Shown piece by piece: positions 1 to 11,300 of a DNA stretch of 32,343 nucleotides. Position numbers and translations under genes: made by a program. How positions within the stretch are numbered: the stretch's first letter is position 1; every line of letters begins with the position of its first letter. The DNA is from Oscillospiraceae bacterium (lineage in GTDB: Bacteria > Bacillota > Clostridia > Oscillospirales > Ruminococcaceae). The notes below the pieces were generated by a model. The model was not told where the DNA came from, searched no databases, and was given only the letters and a program-made list of their open reading frames with translations. Location of the stretch: contig JAEDJV010000013.1 of assembly GCA_016296165.1 (NCBI GenBank), forward strand, positions 1-32,343, read 5' to 3'.

Positions 1-52
1 ATATAGCCCCATATTATTATTTATTATGAATAAATACATACGCATTGATTTG

Positions 53-61
53 TGGTATAAT
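53..61 (+). promoter_or_regulatory. extended -10 promoter of the FTR-like/thioredoxin operon
   Basis: TGGTATAAT is a perfect extended -10 element (TG-N-TATAAT) lying 20 nt before the first start codon. No good -35 hexamer is visible about 17 nt upstream, which fits an extended -10 promoter. The predicted transcript would start near 68 and have a very short leader. Confidence 0.6.
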
Positions 62-80
62 ATATAATACAGAGAGAGGA

Positions 81-308
81 ATGGTGATTTATTTGAAACC
101 TGATATTTCACTTAATACGGATGCAGAGATAGTCAGAACAGTAAAAGAAGGACTTAAACGTACCGGAGGATACTGCCCATGCAGACTTGAACGAAACGAA
201 GAAAACAAATGTATGTGCAAAGAATTCCGCGAACAGATTGCTGATCCTGATTATGAGGGCTACTGTCACTGCATGCTTTACTACAAATCATACAGCAAAG
301 GAGAATAA
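81..308 (+). CDS. ferredoxin:thioredoxin reductase catalytic (beta) subunit-like protein
   Basis: A protein of about 75 residues with the cysteine signature of the FTR catalytic chain: CPC, then CMC, then CHC, in the contexts GGYCPCRLER, KCMCKEFR and GYCHCMLYY. In the family these six cysteines hold a [4Fe-4S] cluster and a redox-active disulfide that reduces thioredoxin. Thioredoxin is encoded 3 nt downstream, which supports a partner role. No FTR variable (alpha) subunit is nearby, so the physiological electron donor is unclear. The start is ambiguous: ATG 81 abuts the purine-rich AGAGAGAGGA at 71-80, and the in-frame GTG 84 and TTG 93 are alternatives. An upstream in-frame TTG at 45 overlaps the promoter and was not used. 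Confidence 0.85.
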   Translation: MVIYLKPDISLNTDAEIVRTVKEGLKRTGGYCPCRLERNEENKCMCKEFREQIADPDYEGYCHCMLYYKSYSKGE

Positions 309-311
309 CTC

Positions 312-632
312 ATGGCAGAAACAATAGTAACAAGAAATAATTTTATCGAAGAAGTAGAAAAGTCAGACCTTCCTGTACTTGCAGATTTTTACGCAGACTG
401 GTGTGCCCCATGTCAGATGATTTTGCCTGTAATCAGCGAAATAGCTGAAGAGTATGCCGGCTCACTCAAGGTAGTGAGAATAAATGTTGACGAAGAACCG
501 GAACTGACAGGATCATTTGGAATAAGCAGTATTCCGGCACTTATGTACATAAAAAAAGGACAACTCATTGGCTCACACATCGGATACATATCCAAAACAG
601 AGCTCGAAAAGAAAATTAAAGAATGGGAATAA
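312..632 (+). CDS. trxA: thioredoxin
   Basis: A 106-residue single-domain thioredoxin, the normal length for the family. The active site is W-C-A-P-C with cysteines at residues 31 and 34, preceded by the usual F-Y-A-D. The cis-proline loop is visible as SSIPAL near residue 75. It is a cytoplasmic disulfide reductase. The start is 3 nt after the stop of the FTR-like gene, with GGAG just upstream, so the two are co-transcribed and probably translationally coupled. The likely role is general thiol reduction, with electrons delivered through the upstream Fe-S protein instead of an NADPH thioredoxin reductase (inference). Confidence 0.95.
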   Translation: MAETIVTRNNFIEEVEKSDLPVLADFYADWCAPCQMILPVISEIAEEYAGSLKVVRINVDEEPELTGSFGISSIPALMYIKKGQLIGSHIGYISKTELEKKIKEWE

Positions 633-645
633 TTTTTTCGATAAC

Positions 646-692
646 CACATCCTGTCGGCATTATTTACCGCTGGCAGGATGTGTTTTTGTTT
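646..692 (+). terminator. rho-independent terminator after trxA
   Basis: An 11-bp stem pairs 646-656 with 673-683 (one G-T pair), followed by GTTTTTGTTT. It closes the two-gene redox operon. Confidence 0.85.
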
Positions 693-738
693 AAACCGAC
701 AAAAAAATTATGCTATTTAACAATATTTTTAAATAATC

Positions 739-767
739 TTGACGTATAGCATTATTTGGTGTAAAAT
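739..767 (+). promoter_or_regulatory. sigma-A promoter of the candidate major fibre subunit
   Basis: TTGACG at 739-744 and TAAAAT at 762-767 are separated by exactly 17 nt. The predicted start site near 774 leaves a leader of about 93 nt before the ATG at 867. This promoter and the terminator at 1989 isolate the first surface-protein gene as its own unit. Confidence 0.75.
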
Positions 768-866
768 AATGTTAACCGTAACTGGAGTGTATAATCAATT
801 TTCTCTTACAGATACGGATATAGGGTGAAAATGTATCAAAAAAGTAAGAATGAAAGGAAGATTATT

Positions 867-1973
867 ATGAAAAAGAACACTAATAAAACTACTGATAATA
901 AAGTTTCAGTAAAAAGGAAACTCATACCTGCAGTTGCAATGCTTGCAACATCAGCGGCTATGCTTTCGACGTCTACTTATGCTTGGTTTACGATGAGTAA
1001 GGAAGTGGAAATTCAAAACATACAGCTGACCGCAACAACTCCAGGTAACGTTCAGGTTTCTCTGGGATTAGGTCAAAATACAGGTGTACTTACCCCTGCA
1101 CATTCAAACGATCCACTAGGTGTTAAATTGGTTGCAGCTCCTAAAAATGACAGTGATTCACTGGACTGGTCCAACAATGTTGCATTTTATGATTATTATA
1201 AAGTTCCGAAACTTAAACCGTCATCTTCTACAACGGGTGAAAGTATATACATAGTACCTGATGATAAGATTACCAATGTAGGAAAAACAGTTTCCGACGG
1301 TACAGCTGGGGCAGCAACAGAAGCAACGATGACTCTGGTTAATCCTAAAAATTCTCCAAATGTTACTCCTGAAGGCACAGACAATCACTATATTGAGTTC
1401 CCAGTCTGGTTCAGAACTGCTGGCTCAGATGACGTAAAACTTAAAGTTGAAGTTACTGCGCAAGTTGGTGGTAATAATAGTGCTAATAAGCCAGCGGAGG
1501 GTGCCCAAAACAAACTTTACAGAGCTGCGAGGGTTGCAGTATTAAAAACAACGGATGGTTCATCGTGGACATCGGCATCAAATGTCATTCTTCCTAAAGA
1601 TGGTGCTGATGCTCAGGTATTAGCAAATAAATATTATGCAAAGGATAATAGCGATAACCCGTTAGCACTTAAAAGTGCATCGGATTTCACTTCCTCAGAT
1701 GAGAATAATCGTGCGGGTGCCGCTTACGGTACTGTAGAAGGATATGATGGTACTTCAGCTGTTGTTACCATTGCTGGCAAGAATTCTAATGCAGCTGCTC
1801 AATATGCAGGAAATTGCACAACAACAGATCCAGGAACTACTGACAAAATTTATGGCAATGCAACTTGTATAATGCTTAGAGTTTGGCTCGAAGGGGAAGA
1901 CAAGGATTGCTGGAACGCTACAGCAGGTCAGGATTTCTCAATCAATTTAAAATTCACCGAAGTGACTCCATGA
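867..1973 (+). CDS. SipW-type secreted protein, candidate major fibre subunit (TasA-like)
   Basis: A 368-residue exported protein. The N-terminus is a SipW-class signal: KRK at 16-18, a short hydrophobic stretch, then TYAWFT with AWFT at residues 39-42; this class is cleaved by ER-type signal peptidases such as SipW. The mature part is rich in Asn, Thr, Ala and Gly. The C-terminus has the motif RVWLEGEDKDC and an earlier RVAVLK; both are echoed in the TasA-like protein at 18664, so the two probably share a fold. I chose ATG 867 because AAAGGAAG lies 6 nt upstream; the in-frame GTG 825 and ATG 831 lack a comparable site. A dedicated promoter and terminator suggest higher expression than the downstream genes. 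The structural role is inferred from signal class and context. Confidence 0.8.
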   Translation: MKKNTNKTTDNKVSVKRKLIPAVAMLATSAAMLSTSTYAWFTMSKEVEIQNIQLTATTPGNVQVSLGLGQNTGVLTPAHSNDPLGVKLVAAPKNDSDSLDWSNNVAFYDYYKVPKLKPSSSTTGESIYIVPDDKITNVGKTVSDGTAGAATEATMTLVNPKNSPNVTPEGTDNHYIEFPVWFRTAGSDDVKLKVEVTAQVGGNNSANKPAEGAQNKLYRAARVAVLKTTDGSSWTSASNVILPKDGADAQVLANKYYAKDNSDNPLALKSASDFTSSDENNRAGAAYGTVEGYDGTSAVVTIAGKNSNAAAQYAGNCTTTDPGTTDKIYGNATCIMLRVWLEGEDKDCWNATAGQDFSINLKFTEVTP

Positions 1974-1988
1974 TTTAGTTAATTTTAT

Positions 1989-2028
1989 CCCCCTCCTCCT
2001 AATCGAGGAGGGGTTAAATTTTATTTGA
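1989..2028 (+). terminator. terminator after the candidate major subunit
   Basis: A perfect 9-bp GC-rich stem pairs CCCCTCCTC (1990-1998) with GAGGAGGGG (2005-2013) around a 6-nt loop. The following T-rich tract is weak (TTAAATTTTATTTG), so partial read-through into the next gene is possible. Confidence 0.75.
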
Positions 2029-2076
2029 TATGATGTCATAACTTTGTGAAATTTAGCAGAAATCAGACGAAAATAC

Positions 2077-2105
2077 TTGAAATTTATATCTCTTTATAAT
2101 ATAAT
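2077..2105 (+). promoter_or_regulatory. promoter for the minor surface proteins and giant protein
   Basis: TTGAAA at 2077-2082 and TATAAT at 2100-2105 are separated by 17 nt. An overlapping second TATAAT sits at 2095-2100. No terminator is visible from here until 15796, so this promoter probably drives four genes, including the 10.4-kb one. Confidence 0.7.
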
Positions 2106-2153
2106 TACTTATATATATGTTCGGAATATTTATGCTATAGGGGGTGAGGCAGG

Positions 2154-3245
2154 ATGAAGAACAGGGATAAAACCAACATGAAAGTTTCCTCTGCTGTGAA
2201 TCAGGATGAACTTAAGGTAATTAAGAGGAAGTTCATTGTTATGCTGGCGGCTATGGGGGTGCTGGCTGCAGCTATACTTGTATTTCGGTCGACTGCGTGG
2301 TTTACGAGTAATAAGGATGTATTGGGGGATGGGATGCAGATGACGGCGAGTGATACGCTGTTTGAACTGAAAACATCCGGCAGCTCAGGACTTTATGACG
2401 AGTACTTTGAAAAATTTGATTCTGAATACCAGCATGGAAACAAAACTGCTGGTGCTAATCAGAAGCTGATATGGCAGCTTTCCTCCGGAAATAATATGAA
2501 TAATTACTGGACCGGAGATGGTTCACCAACCAAGGATGATCTGAATAAAATCAAAAGAATCGAATCCTCCGACTATGGTCTTAGTCCTGGTGATTATGGG
2601 CAGATAAAATTCACAATTATCCCCAATGATAAAACCCATGCATTTTCTGTGCAAATTCATCCGGAAATGACCTGTTTCAGAGTCGATTACTATACAACTG
2701 ATGATAATAATCAGGGACATCTGGCAGGAGATCAAAACGACGATACCTTCGCCAGGATGGAATCAGATAAAGAAGAGGATAAGGAAGCACTAAAATTTAT
2801 ATCCGGTCATCTGCTTTATTTTTACGAGGCTGATACAGATGGTAACGGCATCAATGAAATGCATCTCATCGGAAAAGACGGTTTTCTTATAGAAAATATC
2901 ACAGATAATACAGATGTAGTCATCTACTGGGTCTGGCCAGAAAGCTTATCCAATATTATTAATGAAGAAGTCGAGGGACTCGACGCTGCAGGATCCTCGG
3001 CACTTAAGCACTACTTTTTTGAGAATCCGGATATCTTTCTGAAAAAAGCTGAAAACGATGACTTCTCTGATATTACAATCGGTACTGATGCTACTGCTGA
3101 AGAAGTGAATGCCAAATCAGCTATTATCACAGCTGACAGGCTTATCTATTCAAGCTACAGAAGAAAGTATAATGATGCCGATCAGATAATAGGTAGCAAT
3201 ATTGGTTATATTTTTCTTGAGATGTCCGTAGACATAGCAAAATAA
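2154..3245 (+). CDS. SipW-type secreted/membrane protein, minor fibre component
   Basis: A 363-residue protein with one N-terminal hydrophobic segment (about residues 27-44) ending in STAWFT (AWFT at 48-51), the same signal signature as the gene at 867. The rest is predicted extracytoplasmic, acidic, and has no further membrane span. I do not recognise a named domain in the mature region. The start is ATG 2154 with GGGGTGAGG 5 nt upstream. It is followed 42 nt later by another AWFT protein, so it belongs to the same operon. A role as a minor, tip or anchoring subunit is inference only. Confidence 0.7.
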   Translation: MKNRDKTNMKVSSAVNQDELKVIKRKFIVMLAAMGVLAAAILVFRSTAWFTSNKDVLGDGMQMTASDTLFELKTSGSSGLYDEYFEKFDSEYQHGNKTAGANQKLIWQLSSGNNMNNYWTGDGSPTKDDLNKIKRIESSDYGLSPGDYGQIKFTIIPNDKTHAFSVQIHPEMTCFRVDYYTTDDNNQGHLAGDQNDDTFARMESDKEEDKEALKFISGHLLYFYEADTDGNGINEMHLIGKDGFLIENITDNTDVVIYWVWPESLSNIINEEVEGLDAAGSSALKHYFFENPDIFLKKAENDDFSDITIGTDATAEEVNAKSAIITADRLIYSSYRRKYNDADQIIGSNIGYIFLEMSVDIAK

Positions 3246-3287
3246 ACCAAAGATTTTCCAAAAGGATTACAAAAGGAGAGAACAGTT

Positions 3288-4112
3288 ATGAGTCAGTTGA
3301 TAAAGCGTATTCTCAAACTGCCGGCTTCAAAGAAAATTCAGATTATCATTTCAATCTCACTAACCTTGTTGTTTATCATATCATTTCCTGTATTGGCATG
3401 GTTTACGACACAAAAAAAAATCGCAACCGTAGCAAAGGTGAACTCACCTGCCAAGCTATCCATAAAATCCGGAGCAAAAGAAGATATCATTCAGTTCAGG
3501 ATGTCCGGAATCAATGTCGGAGATGGTACTGAGCCAGGACATAAGGACTACGTGTTCTGCGTGGAAGGTGAGGAAGTATCGACATATAAGCTTCAGATTG
3601 CACATACAACAAATATCAACTTTACATATACGCTTTATAAAGCCTATACAAATGAGGCTGGTGGTGAAGGTGTTGAGTATATAGATAATGAAGGGAATAT
3701 TCATTACTACATCTGTAAGGAAAAATTTTCAAGCAATGACACATCATCTGCACTTTATGGACATTACATTAATCTTAAACCCGGGGACTTTTCCGAAAAC
3801 AGGAAAATAGCAGACAATAATTACGCAGATCAGTATTATGAGAAAAGTTATGAAAACGATGATGTCATTCAGCAATACGCAGAACCGCTTTACTGGCAGA
3901 CAGGGACTATTGATGCAAACTGTGAATATAAGATTAATAGCAATGATACAGATTCAATATCATATAATGAGTATAATCGATATAACACCACCGCACAGAG
4001 TGATAAGAATTTTCTTAATTTCTACGTTCTTAGCGTCAGCTGGCCGGGAGACAATTCTGTCAGGAATGATAAAGAAACAGATATCATATATCTGACTGCT
4101 ACCATAGAGTGA
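3288..4112 (+). CDS. SipW-type secreted/membrane protein, minor fibre component
   Basis: A 274-residue protein. A basic N-terminus (KRILKLPASKK) leads into a hydrophobic segment at about 17-36 and then LAWFT at 36-40. The mature part is Asn/Tyr/Asp-rich and contains an early SPAKLSIKSG segment, like other SipW-exported beta-sandwich proteins. No enzymatic motif is visible. ATG 3288 is preceded by AAAGGAGAG. It is probably translated from the same message as its two neighbours. Function is unknown; a fibre or matrix subunit is inferred from signal class and position. Confidence 0.7.
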   Translation: MSQLIKRILKLPASKKIQIIISISLTLLFIISFPVLAWFTTQKKIATVAKVNSPAKLSIKSGAKEDIIQFRMSGINVGDGTEPGHKDYVFCVEGEEVSTYKLQIAHTTNINFTYTLYKAYTNEAGGEGVEYIDNEGNIHYYICKEKFSSNDTSSALYGHYINLKPGDFSENRKIADNNYADQYYEKSYENDDVIQQYAEPLYWQTGTIDANCEYKINSNDTDSISYNEYNRYNTTAQSDKNFLNFYVLSVSWPGDNSVRNDKETDIIYLTATIE

Positions 4113-4197
4113 GAAACAGACCTCATTATCACTTCGGCACATAAATATGCAAACATGGAATTTTTGGTGATTGTTAAAAATCGCAGGAGGGGTATTC

Positions 4198-5250
4198 GTG
4201 AATAAAAAGTTGAAATTCATCAGAGACAACTGGATTATGATATGGCTTGTCATTGCAGTTATGTCTCTTAGTGCTGTCATTACATATGCGGCTTATATCA
4301 GGGTTAATATTGTAAAGAGAGTTGTATCCACCACAGAAGGTGCGGAGAATCTCTTTTCATCCAATTATCTGAACACGAACACCAGCAGTATCATGACTAC
4401 TCCAAATGCTTCATATATCGAAGAAAACAACAATGCTGTTGTGACACTTGATATCTACAATTACGATACACCTAAGAAAGTTCCCTTCTTTAATGAACTC
4501 AGTAGGCTTGACTATAAAGTAGAAGTTAAGCTTGTGAAGAATAGCTCTGGCACAGAGCTGAGTGATGAAGATAAGAATATGATATCTGAAAATAATTTGG
4601 TTTATTCCTTTAATGGGAATGATTTGAACAGCAGCAATCAGTATACAGTCAATCTTGATGCTGAGTCCTTCGACAATACTGCTGCTGCTTCAAAACAATA
4701 CAAGCTTGTATTTGATAAATCTGAACTATCCAAAGACAATGCTCCGGGATTCATGATGTATATTAAAGTAATACCTGCACCGGAAACAGATCTGAAAGCA
4801 TTGCAAGGATATGTAGGTGTTAAGATGAGAACATACAATCCTTCAGGCTGGTATGGCGAACTTATTGAAAGTGGCAGTACTGAAGAGTATGATGGCTATA
4901 ATTATGAAATCAAGGGTAGTGGTGTGGGTAAGCTGACAGTTACCTATAATGCGGATAAGCTGACACCGAACAAATATATATTTGATGATGTTTCGATTAC
5001 ATTTGTGGTAGGCGAGAATGAGGTTCAGGGTGGAACCAATGCAACGAATTACATCACTTACAGTACTGATGAAGCGGATGGCTTTAAAACGGGTAGTTTC
5101 ACAATGCTGCTTGACTCGACAGCGAACGATGTCAAATCCAGGTTCATCATTCAGTTTTACAAGACAGATACAGATGCGGATTATGAATATGAAGTCATGA
5201 AAAATAAATGGATCACCTCCATATACACGCAAAAAGTATCCGCAGATTAA
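4198..5250 (+). CDS. membrane/secreted protein with divergent SipW-like signal
   Basis: A 350-residue protein with an N-terminal hydrophobic segment at about 12-31 ending in ITYAAY. The Tyr-Ala of the SipW class is kept, but the usual Trp-Phe-Thr is replaced by Ala-Tyr-Ile. Whether it is cleaved is therefore uncertain; it could stay membrane-tethered. The remainder is predicted extracellular, beta-rich, with several D/N-rich stretches and no recognised domain. The start is GTG 4198, 5 nt after a strong CAGGAGGGG; the in-frame TTG 4171 upstream overlaps no ribosome site. It lies 63 nt before the giant gene and is a plausible anchor or chaperone for it (inference). Confidence 0.65.
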   Translation: MNKKLKFIRDNWIMIWLVIAVMSLSAVITYAAYIRVNIVKRVVSTTEGAENLFSSNYLNTNTSSIMTTPNASYIEENNNAVVTLDIYNYDTPKKVPFFNELSRLDYKVEVKLVKNSSGTELSDEDKNMISENNLVYSFNGNDLNSSNQYTVNLDAESFDNTAAASKQYKLVFDKSELSKDNAPGFMMYIKVIPAPETDLKALQGYVGVKMRTYNPSGWYGELIESGSTEEYDGYNYEIKGSGVGKLTVTYNADKLTPNKYIFDDVSITFVVGENEVQGGTNATNYITYSTDEADGFKTGSFTMLLDSTANDVKSRFIIQFYKTDTDADYEYEVMKNKWITSIYTQKVSAD

Positions 5251-5313
5251 CTGCAAATAAACAGAGTGCATACGCTGTAAATCTACCGTTATGATAGGAA
5301 AGGGTTAGATCAT

Positions 5314-8300
5314 ATGAAAGGTAATAATTATAGAAGAGAAAGAAGCGTGCTTAAGCGAGTCATCAGCGTTGTTCTTGCTGCATCAATTTTCACAGGATAT
5401 ATGCCGGAGAGTGTTATTTCTGATGCTGCCAATAAATCCTCCGGGCTTTTAAAAACAGTACATTCATTAACACAAAAACTTGGAACAAGCTCAATCCAAG
5501 AGTTTATAATTGACGATATGACCGACCTTGAAACGCTTGTAGCAAAACACCAACCACAGGAATATCAATATGCAACTCTGATATTTAAAGGTTCTATGAA
5601 GGGTAAAGGAACTGAAAATTTCAAGCTTGGAAGTTCCGAATACCCTTTTAAGGGAAAAATTGTACTTGGACAATCGACCGGAAACACCTATGCTATTGAA
5701 TCCGCGATTCCCCTGTTTGATTATATATGCGACTCTGTAGAAATCGTTAACGAAAGCAACCAGCCAATGCCAATCACATTTCACAGAATTCTCATGGGAG
5801 ACCAGCAGAACGGTGTTCCTCTGTTTGCCAACAATGTTGTACACGATACGGACGATGGGGCTAGTCCGGCCACAAACTGGCAGTTTTATCTGAAAGCATG
5901 GTATGATGAAAATAATACCATGAATTACTGCTATAGAAACGCCGGACTTTTCGGTACTGTTGGTGAAGACGCAAATGTTACCGTTATGTTTGATAACAGT
6001 GCATATGGTACTAATGGATATGATAATAATTTCAATAATTCAAACGTATATGCAGATAATGGAAATGCCGGACTAATCTGCGGTACAATGAAAAAGAACG
6101 CTAATGTCAGGGTAAAACTGACAGGTACAAATACAGCGTTTTCTGTAGAGTCTTCAGGGGATAATACTCATGCCGGAAAACTTGTGGGCGAAATGGATGA
6201 AGATGCAAGTCTTACACTGGTTGTTGACAATCAGAGTTATTTTGACAGTATGAACGGCTCTGTATCTGGTAAATCCTATGCAGGCGGACTTGTCGGTTAC
6301 TATGATAAGGCTGAATATGTTAAGGTCGTTACCTCCTCCGAAGGTGTCGACACTGATCTTCTGATTACAAGTAAAAGCACAGTAACAGGAACTGCCGGAG
6401 CTGGTGGCCTCTTTGGATATTATTCCAACAAATCTGAAGCAAACTTCGACCTTACAAAATATAATATCACATCCGGCTGCAAGGTGAAGGCGACAAATGC
6501 AGGAGCCATTTTTGGTTATGCAGAAGCCGCTGCTGATATTACAGTGACTGGTGGAAGTCTTACTGCATCCGGAGACACCGTAACCAATTTTGGTGGTGTG
6601 GCAGGCAAGTATCAGGCTGTCAATGATCTTACAAGTACACTCTTTGTTCATGACACCGTATTCAATCTGAGTTCAAGCTTAAGTGGAACGAGCTGCTACG
6701 GCGGCGTTGTGGGACTTTTGGATGACAGTAACAGTAAGAATGACTATATAAAAATTGACAATTTCACTCACAACTCTTCTGGTGGTTATGAAAACGCCTC
6801 TGCGTTCGGCGGGGTGATAGGAAGCACCGGAGATACAAGCAGCATGATCGATGTTGGTACATTTAAATTAAAGACAAACAACGTCTTTAATGGAGGCGGC
6901 ATTGTAGGCGTTCTGAATAAGGGCGTTCTGAGGCTTAGCGGTACTACTGAAATGAGCGAAGCACGTGCACATTATACAAAAGGAGCTCAGATTGTCGGTA
7001 CAAGAGAAAGTTCCCTGGTATATGCTGCAGGCACCGGTAATGATGATAATGCCGTTTACAATAATGGATGGACATTTAACAGATATATTAATGGTCAGTA
7101 TGCTGATGACATCGGAACATGGGGACAGGTAGTTCGTGTTGCATCGGACAGCAAGGAAGGAGATACAATCTACTTTGACAAAACGAATCATACAGTTAGG
7201 ATAGCAGGTGCAGAGCTTACAATGGATTCTGCTGATGATTTCATACGAACAGCACTGAATATCCAGTTGAATGACGGTTCAAATTCAGGAGCTCTGTGTT
7301 TTGCCGATACTTCAAATTCCACTCAGAACAATCTTCTTTCAAGCAATGATCTGAAAATCAGCGGTACAATCGATCTTGCCGGTACCGGAATCACAGGCTT
7401 TACCAGAGACAATGGAACAAATAGTGAATTTAAAGGCACGCTGACCGGTGAAAACAATGCTACTGTAAAGCTCGCAATCGGAGAGTTCTATGGTAAGAAT
7501 GTTACAAGTCCAGATTTAAGCCTCGGCAAAGGTTACGGAGAAATATTTAAGCATCAATATAATGCTCTTTTTGCGAAAACCGGAACAGGAGCATCTGTAA
7601 AAGATATTACAATCGGCGGCTATATCAATAATGCATCTGTAATTGATTCCAACTATGTTGCCGGACTGGCAGCGGTGGTCAATGGAGGAATAAAATTAAC
7701 CAATGTGGATACGGAAGTGACAATCAACGAGAATACTGTTGAAACAAATCATCAAAATCAGTATATCGGCGGTCTGATTGCAAACGTGAGTACTAATAAC
7801 GCTGATAACATAATGATTGAGGGAACTGCAGGTGATTTACTTAACATAAATCCTGGTATTAACCTTAAAGGTAATTATGCGAATAATTATTATCTTGGTG
7901 GTGCTATCGGACGTATTTCGTCAGTAAGGGAATTTACGACAACACTGAAAAATATAAATGTAGCAGCAAAAATCTCAACAAGCTCAAATAATAATATCGG
8001 TGATTTATATGCTGGCGGAGTAATTGCTGATATTGCATCCTATGGTTCGAATGATTCAAGGACCATAGAGCTGAATAATGTGACAATAAACGGCACTAAT
8101 CTTGCAATCAGCAATGTCACTTCCCACACCGGAGGTTTTCTCGGTTATGCATGGCACAATACCAATGTAGTTATTCCGGAAAACGGATTGACCGTCACAG
8201 GCAGTAATACCATTGAAGCAAATGGTACTGCATATATAGGAGGACTGCTAAGCCGCGCAACCGGTCATTGGGAAGTGCAGTCAAAAGGAATCAAAGTTGA

Positions 8301-11300
8301 TGGTATGAATATAAAGGCGGGGGGGAATACCGGTTTTAGTGTACTCATCCTTGACGGATATAATGATGCCAACGCCGGAATCTATCTTGAGCTTCTTGAA
8401 TCGGATAGTTATACGCTTGCTGACACTGATAACATGGAAATCCCGTCAGACTCAACCGTCTATGATGAACTTGTTGCATATAGTGGAAAAGATGTTCTTC
8501 GCAATGGAAATGGCGTAATATCAATAAGAACCAACGGGGAATACTCCATGGATGGGAGTAAATCCAACGGATATATTAATGTATTCAATCAAGGAAAATT
8601 AAATGATAAATCCAGATATTACTACAATGTTTCAGAACATAGAAACGAAACCACGGGCAACTGGGCACTTCTTAACTGGAGTCTTAATAAGTATGCATGT
8701 GCCAATATCAGGAAACACTTCAACAGCCCTGAGTCACTTTCAGGCGAATATGATCTGAAAAATATTTCATATTATCCAATTGATATTGATACAAGTTTAA
8801 CAATTGGCAGTGATGTTACCGTACGTTTCCAGGGAAACGAGATATATTCCACAGAGAATGCCGGTAATGACAAAAGATTAAACAATAAAGCGAGCCAGCA
8901 TTATCTGATGCACGCTGGTCTGTTTAGAAATGTAAATAATAACTTTACAGCTAATAACCTAACACTAAGTGGAAATGTAATAAACGACGCCACTTATACC
9001 GGTGCGCTGGCTTGTGGTACAGTTTCAAATGAAGTAAAAATAAACGGGCTTGTATTAGATAATCTTTCCCTTAAGGATATTACAGGATACCTTCTTATCA
9101 ATAAAATTGAAACTGAAACTGGTACAACATTTAATCTGAGCAATACTTCTGCTAAAGGATATGATGCTGATAACACACCAACTGTAGCTAAGAGTCTGAT
9201 AGGTAAAATTAAAGGAAAAGGTATTAATCTGACTTTCAGCAGTATAAAACTCGACGGCAGAAAAGAAATTGCTGATCTTCCGGATCTGAATAGTGTTTAT
9301 AATACAAGCAAATCTATATTCAGCGATTCAACTTTGATTTATTCCTATGATGTAGATGCTTCCTCAACAGGTGAGTATAATTTTTCTCACTATGATGACT
9401 GGGGCAGCGGAAAAAGAACAGTTACTTATGGTGCAGAAATCATATCATCTGTAGAAAACGCTGGTAAACAGAAAAAATACTATATTGATAATACCTATAA
9501 AACAGACGATGCAAGACTTTATACAAGACCTGATGCAGATCCGGCATTGAATGATAATCGTGAATCATATGAAGATTTTTCAACAAAATTTCTTCCTTAT
9601 GTTGCTGTGAGTTATGCTGCTCCAGGAGCAACTTATACTTATCATGAGTTGAAAGTAAACGTCCTTTCCAACGGTATTACAGAGGGATGCGGAACATATA
9701 ATCACCCGTATGAAATCAGTAGCAATACTGATTTGATTACTGTATCCAAAGTTATGAACAAAAGCGAATATCCGTTGAAAATTCGTTTACCAATGTATGT
9801 CTCAGGTTCTGACAGTACAGTAAATAGTGTCGATGAACTTAAATCAATTACAGATACACACTGGTGTTCAGACGCTGATGATGACGGAGAACCTGACAGA
9901 TGTGCTGAATTTACAACAAGCGGTGGCGATTATACCTATACAGAGAATGGCACAACATATACCTGGACAAGAGAATATGTCAGCCTTTATATTGCAAGCG
10001 CATATTATATGATAACCAAAAACTTTACAATTGAAGCGTCCGACAATTATATTGGTCTTGGTGTCAGCCCTGCCGGTGATACGACAGGAAAATATGCTTT
10101 CCGCGGCGTGATTGTAGGCAAAAACGATGGTATTACAATTACAAATGCAAGTTCACTAAATTCAAATAATACAATGGGGCTTATCTCTATGAGCAATGGC
10201 TGCGTTATAAGAAATTTAAAAATTGAAGTTAAAATCAGCGAATCGGATACATATAATTATAATTTTTCTTCAGCCACAGGTTATGCCTACAATGAAAATG
10301 CTCCGGCTTATGGTGCTGTTATCAATAAAATTATGGGCGGAGATAACATTATTGATAACGTAAAGGTAACTTATACTTATCCTGAAACCGCAAATGTAAA
10401 AGCCTTCAAAATATCGAATGGTACAAGTAATTATTACGCAACTATCGGAGGATATGTAGGCTGTATTATCAATGGCGGACTGATGTTCAGAAATATGACT
10501 GATGATCATATAAAAAATTTCAAAGCGCTTAAAGTTAACAACGATGGTGCTTATACAAATCCCGATTACACAGGAGAAACAGGAAATATCAATATAGCTT
10601 CCGAAGAACTTGGTCTTGCAAGCGGAAAGGATTTGCAATTTCTTTATATCAATAAATTCGTTGGCAGAGTAATAAATGGCTATGCAATCAATGAAACAGA
10701 TCGCTACGCCTACAGCGAAGACGGAAAATATGCCTTTGCAAGTGATGGTGTAAGTGAAGGTGGTCCACGCGGTTCAGGTGGCGTCGTTACACTTCATAAT
10801 TCCAGAAAGAACTATGTGATACCTGACATTGACACTACTTCTGATGTTAAACTTGAATTTTCACAGAAAACAGGTAGTGGTGATTATAATGTAGTAACAG
10901 CAAATGATGCTCAGTCGCTTTATATTCTTTCGCTTATTACACAATCCGGTGCAGGTTGCGCAACATCTGAAAACAATGAGTATCTCTATAATATATCCTA
11001 CTGCGGAAAAGAATATAAAATCCAAACTTGCGGAAACGGTGTATCGGCTTCAAATAACAAAGCAACACGCCTTGCATTATATGATAAAATTGGTGAAGCG
11101 GCTACATCAGAGGATTATACACTTTCCTGTGGTGATACAATAAATGATACAAAATGTGTTCCATATATCATTCATAAATATACAGGTTCATATGACGGCA
11201 AATACCCTGCACGTACTCTGACACAGAGAACTTTCTTTATACAGCTGGGCGGCAGTAATGAAACATTCTATCTGCCGGACAGTTTCCGTGGAATTGGGTT

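Noticed and set aside
825..866. Upstream GTG 825 or ATG 831 as start of the candidate major subunit
   Set aside because: AAAGGAAG is placed correctly only for ATG 867, and the signal peptide has a normal length from there.
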